In this document: positions 35,621-43,832 of the stretch, in pieces
How positions within the stretch are numbered: position 1 is the first letter of the stretch
Layout of the letters: each line of letters opens with the position of its first letter
Assembly (NCBI RefSeq): GCF_001890385.1
Contig: NZ_CP018221.1
Location: 1,723,501 to 1,787,500 of the forward strand
Direction: 5' to 3'
Length of the DNA stretch: 64,000 nucleotides
Source of the DNA: Tardibacter chloracetimidivorans
GTDB lineage: Bacteria > Pseudomonadota > Alphaproteobacteria > Sphingomonadales > Sphingomonadaceae
Program-made: the position numbers and the translations under genes
The notes under the pieces: generated by a model
What the model was told of the DNA's origin: nothing
What the model saw: the letters and a program-made list of their open reading frames with translations, nothing else
Databases searched by the model: none

Positions 35621-37024
35621 GTGTTCAAGGGGGTGAATCCTATCCGCTATGCCGGCAGGGAACTGCTGCCACTGATAGAGGGTGGCAAGGGCGTTGCGGT
35701 GAGCAATCACGCCTCTTCGGGCGCATGGGCGGCGGCTGGCGGAATCGGCACGATTTCGGCCGTGAACGCCGACAGCTATGACCCGACCGGTAAGATCATC
35801 CCCCAGGTCTACAGCGAGCTGAGCCGCCGCGGGAGACATGAGGAACTGGTCGCCTATGCCATCGACGGCGGGGTGGAGCAGGTGCAACGCGCCTGGGACA
35901 TCGCCGGGGGCAAGGGCGCGATCAACATCAACGTGCTGTGGGAGATGGGCGGCGCGCAGCGCGTGCTGGAAGGCATCCTCGAACGGACGAAGGGGCTGGT
36001 CACCGGCGTCACCTGCGGGGCGGGCATGCCGTATCGCCTTTCCGAGATCGCCGCCGAGCACCAGGTTCATTATCTGCCGATCATCTCGTCGGCCCGCGCC
36101 TTTCGGGCGCTGTGGAAGCGCGCCTACTCCAAGGCAGCGGAATGGCTTGGCGCGGTTGTCTATGAAGACCCGTGGCTTGCCGGCGGCCATAATGGCCTGT
36201 CGAACGCCGAAGACCCGCTGAAACCGCAGGACCCCTATCCCCGCGTGAAGGAATTGCGCGCGACCATGCGCGAGGGCGGCCTTTCCGACGATGTGCCGAT
36301 CGTGATGGCGGGCGGCGTCTGGTTCCTCCGCGAATGGCAGGACTGGATCGGCAATCCCGAACTCGGCACCATCGCATTCCAGTTCGGCACGCGGCCGCTC
36401 CTGACCAGGGAAAGCCCGATCCCCGAGACGTGGAAGGACAAGCTGACCCAGCTTGAGCCCGGCGACGTGCTGCTGCACCGCTTCTCGCCGACCGGCTTTT
36501 ATTCAAGCGCCGTCCGCAACCCCTTTCTGCGCGATCTCGAGGACCGCTCGAACCGCCAGATCGCCTTTTCGACCGAGGCGGTGGGCGATCACCAGTTCGC
36601 GCTGGACGTGGGCGTTCGCGGCAAGAACTTCTTCGTCACCAAGGGCGACCTGCTGCGCGCGCGCGAATGGTATGGCATGGGCTTTGTAGATGCCCTGAAG
36701 ACGCCCGACAACACGCTGGTTTTCGTCACGCCTGAAGAAAAGAAGATGATCCGCACCGACCAGGCGGATTGCATGGGCTGCCTCAGCCAGTGCAGCTTTT
36801 CCTCCTGGGCCGACAATGAGACGAACTCGACCGGGCGGCTTGCTGACCCGCGCAGCTTCTGCATCCAGAAGACGCTGCAGGACATCGCCCATGGCGGCGA
36901 TATAGAGCGGAACCTGATGTTCGCTGGACACGCGGCCTATCGCTTCAAGCAGGACCCCTTTTATTCGAACGGGTTCGTGCCTTCGGTGAAGCAGCTTGTC
37001 GACCGTATCCTGACCGGCGACTGA
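35621..37024 (+). CDS. Nitronate monooxygenase/PfaD-like flavoprotein
   Basis: 467 residues with a GTG start ten nt after AAGGAG. A TIM-barrel FMN protein of the 2-nitropropane dioxygenase family: VTCGAGMPYRL near 130, AGGHNGLSN near 188, VMAGGVW near 227 and AFQFGTRPLLTRES near 250. It is longer than classical NMO and carries a C-terminal DCMGCLSQCSFSSW segment (CxxCxxxC, about residues 385-393) that may bind a metal. Substrate unknown; distant similarity to PfaD enoyl reductases is possible. Confidence 0.8.
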   Translation: MFKGVNPIRYAGRELLPLIEGGKGVAVSNHASSGAWAAAGGIGTISAVNADSYDPTGKIIPQVYSELSRRGRHEELVAYAIDGGVEQVQRAWDIAGGKGAININVLWEMGGAQRVLEGILERTKGLVTGVTCGAGMPYRLSEIAAEHQVHYLPIISSARAFRALWKRAYSKAAEWLGAVVYEDPWLAGGHNGLSNAEDPLKPQDPYPRVKELRATMREGGLSDDVPIVMAGGVWFLREWQDWIGNPELGTIAFQFGTRPLLTRESPIPETWKDKLTQLEPGDVLLHRFSPTGFYSSAVRNPFLRDLEDRSNRQIAFSTEAVGDHQFALDVGVRGKNFFVTKGDLLRAREWYGMGFVDALKTPDNTLVFVTPEEKKMIRTDQADCMGCLSQCSFSSWADNETNSTGRLADPRSFCIQKTLQDIAHGGDIERNLMFAGHAAYRFKQDPFYSNGFVPSVKQLVDRILTGD

Positions 37025-37028
37025 CCGC

Positions 37029-37730
37029 ATGAAGAGCGCGCTGGTGATCCGCCATGTTCCCTATGAGGATCTGGCGGCTTTCCGCGCGCCGATCAGCCAG
37101 GCGGGCTATGCCATCGGCTATGCCGAGGTCGACGACGCCGCATTCGACGGCATCGATTTCCTTGCGCCGGACCTGCTGATCCTGATGGGCGGGCCGATGG
37201 GCGTCTATGAAACGGATCGGCACCCGTGGATTCCGCATGAACTGGCGCGGCTGTCGGCGCGGATCGCGGCGGATCGCCCGACGCTGGGCGTATGCCTTGG
37301 CAGCCAGATGATGGCCGCCGCGATGGGCGCCGACGTCTATCCCGGCCCGGTGAAGGAAGTCGGCTTTGCGCCGGTCACGCTTACCGATACAGGCCGGGAC
37401 TCGCCGCTGGGCGCGGTGGGCGACACACCGATCCTCCACTGGCATGGCGACAGCTTCGACCTGCCGGAAAATGTGGCCCTGCTGGCGTCGACGCCCAGCT
37501 ATGCGCACCAGGCTTTTGCGAGAGGGCCGAACATCCTTGCGCTGCAATGCCATCCTGAAATGGACGGCGAGGGGCTTGAGAACTGGCTCGCCGGAGCAGA
37601 CGCCTATCTGGCTTCGGCAGGCACCGATGCGCCCACGATCAGGGCCGACGCCGACCGGCTGGGACCGACCGCAGGCCGCAAGGGCGCAGCGGTGATGCGG
37701 GCCTGGCTGGAGCAATTGCGGCCGGCCTGA
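37029..37730 (+). CDS. Class I glutamine amidotransferase-like protein
   Basis: 233 residues, stand-alone GATase1 domain. The nucleophile is the Cys in LGVCLGSQMMAAAMG near residue 94, with HWHGDSFDLP and LALQCHPEMDGEGLENWL providing the His and Glu. Such proteins (GuaA-like GATase) may act on glutamine or small gamma-glutamyl compounds. It begins 4 bp after the flavoprotein, so they are probably one operon. Confidence 0.88.
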   Translation: MKSALVIRHVPYEDLAAFRAPISQAGYAIGYAEVDDAAFDGIDFLAPDLLILMGGPMGVYETDRHPWIPHELARLSARIAADRPTLGVCLGSQMMAAAMGADVYPGPVKEVGFAPVTLTDTGRDSPLGAVGDTPILHWHGDSFDLPENVALLASTPSYAHQAFARGPNILALQCHPEMDGEGLENWLAGADAYLASAGTDAPTIRADADRLGPTAGRKGAAVMRAWLEQLRPA

Positions 37731-37867
37731 CCGCTCGCCGTCTCAGGACCAGCCCGCCGGACGACCTGCCTTCCGCTATTTGCGCGACCCGGCAAGCACG
37801 ATGGAACCGCAGACGAACCGCCCCGTTTATGAGGTGAATCGAGCGTTGGGCGCGGGAGTAATTCTAC

Positions 37868-40800
37868 ATGACGGCATGGCCGCCGGAAGCAGCAGCAAAG
37901 AGCCTGCCCGCCTGGCGGATCGTGCGGATACAGGCACGCATCGCAGGTCGGCGCATGGCCAGATGGCGGCCGGCCATCATCTGGACGGCGGCGGCGGGCG
38001 TTCTCGCGCTCGCGACCTATGGCGAGATGCACTATTCGCTGCTTCAGTCCGCGGTGTTCTCCTCCCTCGCACGGACGATGGACAGCTCCGTTCGCAGGGG
38101 CTCCGATCCGGACACCGGCTTTCCCGAACATGGGCCATATGATTCCAGGCTCGGCTATGTCGCCCTGCCCCATTATCTCGGCGCGCTGGAGCAGCGGGGC
38201 TATCATATCACCGCACAAGCCCGGCAATCGCCTGCAATGGCGACCTTCCGGAAGATCGGCGGATTTCCTCCCTATGAAGAGAAATCGACTGCGGGCCTGA
38301 CGCTGCGCGATGCGAACGGGCGGCTTTACTACGCCGCGCGCCACCCATCGGCCGTCTATCCGGATTTCAACGCTGTGCCGCCGCTGGTGGTGAACGCATT
38401 GCTGTTCATCGAGAACCGCGAACTGCTGAACCCCGACACACCCCGCCGCAACCCGGCGGTGGAATGGGACCGGCTTGGGCGCGCGGTGCTGGGCTATGCC
38501 ACCGGCGGCCTGCTGATGCCCTCCGGCCCCGGCGGCAGCACCATCGCGACCCAGCTTGAAAAGATGCGCCATTCCCCCGGCGGCCGGACCGGCACCCCCG
38601 TCGAAAAGCTGCGCCAGATGGTGTCGGCAAGCATGCACGCCTATCGCGACGGTCCGGACACAATGGACGAGCGCAGGCAGCTGGTCGTCGATGTGCTCAA
38701 TTCCACTCCCCTTGCCGGGCGCGTCGGCCATGGCGAGGTGATCGGCCTTGGCGAGGGGCTGGCGCTCTGGTTCGGCGCGGACTTCAACCGGGCCAACGGA
38801 CTGCTTCGGAAGGCCGGGGACGGCGACGCCAACCTGCCCGAAGCGGGTGCCGCATTCAGGCAGGTGCTGGCGCTGCTGATCGCCCAGCGGCGGCCGTCCT
38901 TCTATCTGCGCGGGGGCCGGGCGGAACTGGAGGCGCTGACGGCAAGCTATCTTCGGCTCATGGCGAACGCAGGCGTCATCTCGATGAGGCTGCGCGACGC
39001 GGCGTTGCGTGCGCCGCTGCGCTTTGCAGACGGCGCTCCCCCGCCCCGGCGACTGCCGCCGTCCTCGGTGAAGGCGGTCAACGGCACGCGGTTCGAGCTG
39101 ATGCGGATGCTGCGGGAGCCGAGCCTCTACACGCTCGACCGGCTGGACCTGACCGCCGACAGCTCTCTGGACGCGAGCGTGCAGGCGGAGGTGACCGCCC
39201 TACTCCGCAGCCTTGACGACCCGGAGCAGCTAAAGGCGCTGGGCATGACGGGCGGACGGCTGATGAACGGCGACCCGGCCAAGGTCGCCTACAGCTTCAC
39301 ACTGTTCGAGCGCGGAACGGGGGCCAATCACCCGCGCATCCAGACCGACAGCGTGGACAGGCCGCTGGACATCAATGTCGGCACCAAGCTGGAGCTGGGG
39401 TCCACCGCCAAGGTGCGGACGCTGATCACCTATCTGGACATCATCGCGCGGCTTTATGAGGAGCAGCGCCGGCTTGGCCCGGCCGCCCTGGCCCGCACGG
39501 CCGAGACCGGCGACCCGCTGAGCCGGTGGGTGGCGGCGCATCTGATCGAACATGGCGATCCCGGCATGGCGGGGATGATGCAGGCGGCGATGGAGCGCAA
39601 ATATTCCGCAAGCACCGGAGAGCGGTTCTTCACCGCCGGCGGCACGCACCGCTTCGCCAACTTCGGCAGGCACGGCGGCTATATCCCGGTCGACAAGGCG
39701 CTTCAGCAGAGCGTCAACCTGGTCTTCATCCGGATGATGCGCGACATCGTAGATCATGAGATCGCGCGGATCACTGCCCGCAAGGGCGACATGATCGCCG
39801 ACGTCAACCACCCGCAGCGCATGGTGTATCTGCGGCGCTTCGCCGACATGGAAGGGCAGCAGTTTCTCCGCCAGTTCCACCGCGACTATCGGGGCCTTGC
39901 CCCGCCCGCCATTCTGGAGCGGGTGGCCGAACGCGCCAGATATCTGCGTCCCCGGCTGGCGGCCGCCTATCGCACCGTCCTTCCAAGCATCACGGAGCCG
40001 GAGTTCGCCCGGCTGATCGACCGGTTCGCCACCGAAAAGCCCGCCGATGCCGCCGCGATGCGCAAGCTCTATGACACCTATGCCCCCGACCGGCTTTCGC
40101 TTGCCGACCGCGCCTATGTAAGCGGCATTCATCCGCTGGAACTGTGGTTGGCGGGCCATCTCTACCGCCATCCGGGCGCTTCGATGCGGGAGATTGTCGC
40201 CGCAAGCGCGGACGTGCGGCAGGAATCCTATGGCTGGCTGTTCAAATCGAGCCGCATCGCCGCGCAGAACCGGCGCATCCGAACGCTGCTGGAGCAGGAA
40301 GCGTTCGTGCCGATCCACGCCCAGTGGAAGCGGATGGGCTATCCGTTCGACCGCCTTGTGCCGTCCTATGCGACGGCGATCGGCACATCGGGCGACCGGC
40401 CCGACGCGCTTGCCGAACTGATGGGGATCATCGTGAACCACGGTGTCCGGCTTCCGACGGTGCGGATCGAGAGACTGCGCTTCGCGGCGAACACGCCCTA
40501 TGAGACGATCGTCGAGGCCGATCCGCCGGAGCCGGTTCGCGTGCTTCGACCGGAAATCGCGGCCGTGGTCCGGCGGGCGCTGGTCGATACGGTCGAAAGC
40601 GGCACCGCCCGCCGCGCGAGCGACAGCTTCCACGACGCCAGCGGGGCCGCGATGGTGGTGGGCGGCAAGACCGGGACGGGCGACAACCGCACCGACCGGT
40701 ACGCCAGGGGCGGCCGAGTGATCGGATCGGTCACCCGCTCGCGGACGGCGACCTTCGTCTTCTTCATCGGCGATCGCTGGTACGGCACGGTGACGGCGCA

Positions 40801-40930
40801 TGTCGAAGGCGCGGACGCCGCGCAATACCGCTTCACCAGCGCGCTTCCGACGCAGCTCTTCAAGAGCCTCACCCCGATATTGGAGCCGCTTGTCCAGCGC
40901 CCGCCCACCCCGGCGCGCGGCAGGAGCTGA
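37868..40930 (+). CDS. Large divergent class A penicillin-binding protein
   Basis: 1020 residues from ATG 37868 after GGGAG. One N-terminal membrane helix (about 40-58), then a GT51 glycosyltransferase domain (about 165-330): FIENRELL replaces the usual EDRRFFxH, and GGSTIATQLEK is recognisable. The transpeptidase domain keeps all motifs: SxxK in LGSTAKVRTL near 520, SxN in QQSVNLVFIR near 616, and KTGT in VVGGKTGTGD near 935. A long insert separates SxN and KTGT. It builds or repairs peptidoglycan at the inner membrane. Before the island integrated it would have lain next to tRNA-Ser. Confidence 0.87.
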   Translation: MTAWPPEAAAKSLPAWRIVRIQARIAGRRMARWRPAIIWTAAAGVLALATYGEMHYSLLQSAVFSSLARTMDSSVRRGSDPDTGFPEHGPYDSRLGYVALPHYLGALEQRGYHITAQARQSPAMATFRKIGGFPPYEEKSTAGLTLRDANGRLYYAARHPSAVYPDFNAVPPLVVNALLFIENRELLNPDTPRRNPAVEWDRLGRAVLGYATGGLLMPSGPGGSTIATQLEKMRHSPGGRTGTPVEKLRQMVSASMHAYRDGPDTMDERRQLVVDVLNSTPLAGRVGHGEVIGLGEGLALWFGADFNRANGLLRKAGDGDANLPEAGAAFRQVLALLIAQRRPSFYLRGGRAELEALTASYLRLMANAGVISMRLRDAALRAPLRFADGAPPPRRLPPSSVKAVNGTRFELMRMLREPSLYTLDRLDLTADSSLDASVQAEVTALLRSLDDPEQLKALGMTGGRLMNGDPAKVAYSFTLFERGTGANHPRIQTDSVDRPLDINVGTKLELGSTAKVRTLITYLDIIARLYEEQRRLGPAALARTAETGDPLSRWVAAHLIEHGDPGMAGMMQAAMERKYSASTGERFFTAGGTHRFANFGRHGGYIPVDKALQQSVNLVFIRMMRDIVDHEIARITARKGDMIADVNHPQRMVYLRRFADMEGQQFLRQFHRDYRGLAPPAILERVAERARYLRPRLAAAYRTVLPSITEPEFARLIDRFATEKPADAAAMRKLYDTYAPDRLSLADRAYVSGIHPLELWLAGHLYRHPGASMREIVAASADVRQESYGWLFKSSRIAAQNRRIRTLLEQEAFVPIHAQWKRMGYPFDRLVPSYATAIGTSGDRPDALAELMGIIVNHGVRLPTVRIERLRFAANTPYETIVEADPPEPVRVLRPEIAAVVRRALVDTVESGTARRASDSFHDASGAAMVVGGKTGTGDNRTDRYARGGRVIGSVTRSRTATFVFFIGDRWYGTVTAHVEGADAAQYRFTSALPTQLFKSLTPILEPLVQRPPTPARGRS

Positions 40931-40963
40931 GCGAAGAGAGCTTCCATTTCCTGATGGCCAGAA

Positions 40964-40983
40964 GTGGCGGAGAGGGGGGGATT
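40964..40983. repeat. attL: copy of tRNA-Ser 3' end
   Basis: GTGGCGGAGAGGGGGGGATT is identical to positions 57737-57756, which hold the 3' end of tRNA-Ser. The match breaks immediately on both sides, as expected for a site-specific integration core. Confidence 0.9.
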
Positions 40984-41041
40984 ATCCGCCTCTCGTACAA
41001 TGTTGTTTATTTTCAATAGATTACTTAATATATTACTTCGT

Positions 41042-41062
41042 TTTTGTAGCGTATTTTGTAGC
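41042..41062. repeat. Paired TTTTGTAGC repeats, left end
   Basis: TTTTGTAGC occurs at 41042-41050 and 41054-41062, starts 12 bp apart. The same pair with the same spacing lies beside the integrase at the other end. Candidate integrase arm-type sites. Confidence 0.6.
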
Positions 41063-41309
41063 AACCTTATAGCGGAGCAAGCACTCACTGAACGATTCGG
41101 CAGCATTCAATGGACCATTGGTGGGAGATTGGCCGCTCATAAATCGCTCGACAACCCCCTGCAAACTTCTCTCGACGTTCCAACTGACCATGACTGTGGC
41201 GCGCCATTCGATGATCGAGTGGACATATGGTTCGGCTCATGTGCGCAGAATGAGTGATTTACCAGCCAGCAATGATTGCAGTCTAATCTGCACGACTTTA
41301 GGGGCGACG

Positions 41310-41627
41310 ATGCACCGAACTACTACATGGTTGCTTTTTGTTATGCTTGTCGGCGCCACTCCCGCGCTGGCGCATCCGGGTGGACTGAATGCTGCGGGTT
41401 GCCATAACAATCACAGAACAGGCGCATATCATTGCCATCATGACAGTAGCTTGGCGGCTTCGGCCCGACAGTCATTCAATCCCGGCAGCGCAAGTAGTGC
41501 TTTCCGCAACTGCGCCGAAGCACGGGGGGCGGGCGCTGCACCAGTTTACCGAGGCAGTCCGGGCTATGGCCCCCACTTGGATCGCGATGGTGATGGCGTT
41601 GGCTGTGAGCCGTATCAGGGGCGCTAA
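41310..41627 (+). CDS. Secreted Excalibur calcium-binding-domain protein
   Basis: 105 residues from ATG 41310. A signal peptide (WLLFVMLVGATPALA) is followed by a His/Cys-rich segment (HPGGLNAAGCHNNHRTGAYHCHH) and a C-terminal Excalibur domain (about 66-105) with FRNCAEARGAGAAPVYRG and the Ca2+ loop DRDGDGVGCE. Such proteins often occur near secreted staphylococcal-nuclease-like proteins; one lies about 0.7 kb downstream. Function unproven. Confidence 0.82.
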   Translation: MHRTTTWLLFVMLVGATPALAHPGGLNAAGCHNNHRTGAYHCHHDSSLAASARQSFNPGSASSAFRNCAEARGAGAAPVYRGSPGYGPHLDRDGDGVGCEPYQGR

Positions 41628-41660
41628 TTTCATGTACACCACTGATGTTTGGAATAGCTC

Positions 41661-42068
41661 ATGTTTCGCCTAGTTTTCTTTGCCTTAGCAGCGCTGCCTA
41701 GCATGGTTTATGCGCAAACCACAGGACAGCGCTTTGATCTACATTGTACTGGAAAACGTTTTGTTGGAGATTTTAAGGATCTATCCGATAAATCAAAGTA
41801 CTTGAATACAACAATTCGATATAAGGTAGATTTAGATTCTGGACTCTGGTGTTCTGGGGCATGCATCGAAACAAATTCAATTTTCTCCGTTTCGCATACA
41901 AAGATTGTTCTTCTATTTGAAGAAACGGATGATTTAGAACAAGTCGTTTTTGTGAACAGGGAAACCGGCGCATTGCTCGACCGAATGCGACTCTTGCCCT
42001 ATCTGGTCATGACGACGGCGAGTTGTGCCCCGAGCGCGTTCACGGGTTTTCCAGCACGTAAATTTTAA
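41661..42068 (+). CDS. Hypothetical secreted protein
   Basis: 135 residues with a clear signal peptide (LVFFALAALPSMVYAQ). The mature part has four Cys (HCTG, WCSGAC, SCAP) that could form disulfides. AT-rich codon use contrasts with the core genome. I do not recognise the family. It follows the Excalibur gene by 33 bp. Confidence 0.65.
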   Translation: MFRLVFFALAALPSMVYAQTTGQRFDLHCTGKRFVGDFKDLSDKSKYLNTTIRYKVDLDSGLWCSGACIETNSIFSVSHTKIVLLFEETDDLEQVVFVNRETGALLDRMRLLPYLVMTTASCAPSAFTGFPARKF

Positions 42069-42232
42069 TGTCTTACAAGCCCAACATCATCGCCGAGGCG
42101 TTAGGAAGGCCGCTTGAATCTGTCTGCATAGGATCAACATGCTTGAAGCAAGAGACGCTGGCGGGCGTTCAGCCAAGTCAATGGCGGCGGCTCTCGGCGC
42201 CTTGGGAACCACCACGGCACATGTTAGATTAG
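42068..42232 (+). CDS. Possible coupled 54-residue ORF
   Basis: Its ATG shares one base with the stop codon of the preceding gene (TAATG), suggesting coupled translation. The product begins MSYKPNIIAEALGRPLESVC and ends EPPRHMLD. No family or own ribosome site is recognised, so this is a weak call. Confidence 0.25.
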   Translation: MSYKPNIIAEALGRPLESVCIGSTCLKQETLAGVQPSQWRRLSAPWEPPRHMLD

Positions 42233-42335
42233 GCTGTCAGTTTTTTTGGGAACGGCGAATAAACGGGCAGAGGACGAAACTGCGACTCACGCGCCGGGTG
42301 CAAACGGCCAACGGAGGGCCGACAATGCGCAGAGA

Positions 42336-42824
42336 ATGAAAAACGACAGGCCGAACCGATCCAGCGCCTCGCGCGCCATGCGTTGGGGTCCAGTACCTCT
42401 GCTACTCGTCGTTATGGGTGGTTCGTCCGGCATCCTGATCGGATTGGCTTCACTCCAGTTTTGGAGTGCCGAAGCCGAAGCGAAAGCGGCCCCGTTCGAA
42501 TGCCAATCTCCTGAAATCGTAGACGGCGATACGTTGCGCTGCGGGAGCCGTCGGGTTCGCCTTGAGGGGATCGACGCACCGGAACTGCCCGGCCAATGTC
42601 GCACCGGCAGGCGGTGCACACCCGGCGATTCATATGCCAGCACAGAAAATCTGAGGCGCACGGTCGGCAGCGCGACTCTGCAATGCAAACATGCCAATAT
42701 TGACCATTATGGGCGGACGGTTGCCCGTTGCTCTGTCGGTGACGTTGATTTGTCATGCTCGCAAATTGAGGCTGGACACGCTGTGCGTCGTTACGGCTGG
42801 ATTTGGTGCAGATGGAAGCCATGA
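42336..42824 (+). CDS. Staphylococcal-nuclease-like (thermonuclease) protein
   Basis: 162 residues from ATG 42336; the frame is open to an upstream TTG at 42246. An N-terminal membrane/signal helix (LLLVVMGGSSGILIGLASLQF) precedes an SNase domain (about 50-155) with EIVDGDTLRCG, RVRLEGIDAPEL (Arg, Asp, Glu of the active site) and HYGRTVARC (second Arg). Extra Cys residues suggest disulfides in the periplasm. Probably a membrane-anchored or secreted Ca2+-dependent nuclease. Confidence 0.82.
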   Translation: MKNDRPNRSSASRAMRWGPVPLLLVVMGGSSGILIGLASLQFWSAEAEAKAAPFECQSPEIVDGDTLRCGSRRVRLEGIDAPELPGQCRTGRRCTPGDSYASTENLRRTVGSATLQCKHANIDHYGRTVARCSVGDVDLSCSQIEAGHAVRRYGWIWCRWKP

Positions 42825-43063
42825 CAGCGACGCATCGCCTGTAGCGCTGGTTTAGAGCGGCGCAGTTTGCAGCGTTGACCTAAATTCTATCTTGTTCTCG
42901 TTGTCAGATGCGGTTCCGGCCAAGCCGCCGCTGAAGGGCGACCGAATGCAGTTGCTGGCGCCGCAAACACTGCAGGATGCGCTTGCACAGGAGCATTGCG
43001 GCCTGTCCCACTCGGGGAGGGCGTGCTGGACAATATGCCACCGAAGTTGTCTAGCAATATGCC
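42825..43063. other. Intergenic stretch, possible decayed transposase scrap
   Basis: No gene with a ribosome site is seen. A plus-strand frame from 42892 reads FSLSDAVPA...PLKG...LSHSGR, faintly like the N-terminus of IS5/IS1182-type transposases. The likeness is too weak to name an element. Confidence 0.25.
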
Positions 43064-43807
43064 ATGCGCCCCTTAGCACAAATCGCCGCCGCCATTGAGT
43101 GGATCAACGCCAACCAAGGCGTAGTAAGCATCGCAATATTCGTCATTACCCTTCTTCTCGGTTGGGTCAGCGGGATATTTGGCGCGCTTCGTCGAAAGCC
43201 TCGCTTTCGCACGAGGCTGATTGAAGGTCCTACATTCTGCTGCACCTACTTGACTGGCGCAAAGCATGGTCAGTTCGATGTCCATCGTTCCGCCTTCGCT
43301 CTCTATCTTCACGTTTCCAACGTCGGTTCAGCGTCGAGCAGTATAGATGCCGTGCAAGTGGGTTACCACTGGGGCCTCTCACCATTCTCATTCGAATGGT
43401 TGCGCTATCGCCTTGGGTGGTTCTGGCTCACAAACCAGGCGGTCGTGATCGAGGATTTTCAGGTCAAGATTGGCGAAAATCTCAAGTTTTATCCTTTCCT
43501 TTTTCAACGCAGCACACTTTCAGGGGTTTCATCCGAAACCTTCTTGGAAGTGGGACAATCGACAAATGGCGTTGTCTACTTCGAGCAAGATGACAGTTGG
43601 GGAGGATGTTTTCCTAGTGCTGAGGCTGGTATGGTGAGGGTGAAGGTACGACTGATCGACACCTTTGGTGGGCGACATACGAAGACGTTTTATATTCCGG
43701 CTGTGTCGCCAGAGGAGGCCCGTAAATACAATCCTTCCTTCGGTTTGACTTTAGCACACTTGAGAGGTGACGTCGCAAAGCCAAGCATTGATGGTGCCGG
43801 AGCTTGA
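43064..43807 (+). CDS. Hypothetical membrane-anchored protein
   Basis: 247 residues. One N-terminal membrane helix (VVSIAIFVITLLLGWVSGIFGA, about 20-42) followed by basic RRKPRFRTR and a beta-rich soluble domain (FALYLHVSNVGSASSSIDAVQVGYHW and later VRVKVRLIDTFGGRHTKTFYIPA). The second domain looks like an immunoglobulin-type sandwich. I do not recognise the family. It lies in the low-GC part of the island, converging with the TIGR04141 gene. Confidence 0.65.
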   Translation: MRPLAQIAAAIEWINANQGVVSIAIFVITLLLGWVSGIFGALRRKPRFRTRLIEGPTFCCTYLTGAKHGQFDVHRSAFALYLHVSNVGSASSSIDAVQVGYHWGLSPFSFEWLRYRLGWFWLTNQAVVIEDFQVKIGENLKFYPFLFQRSTLSGVSSETFLEVGQSTNGVVYFEQDDSWGGCFPSAEAGMVRVKVRLIDTFGGRHTKTFYIPAVSPEEARKYNPSFGLTLAHLRGDVAKPSIDGAGA

Positions 43808-43832
43808 TGGAACAGGCTCCAAAGACCAGGCG

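Larger units (their letters stand above)
40931..41309. other. Island left boundary, no gene seen
   Basis: The stretch after the PBP stop contains the left attachment repeat, then a sharp drop in GC (runs such as TTACTTAATATATTAC) and two TTTTGTAGC repeats. No open frame with a ribosome site was found before 41310. Confidence 0.6.
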
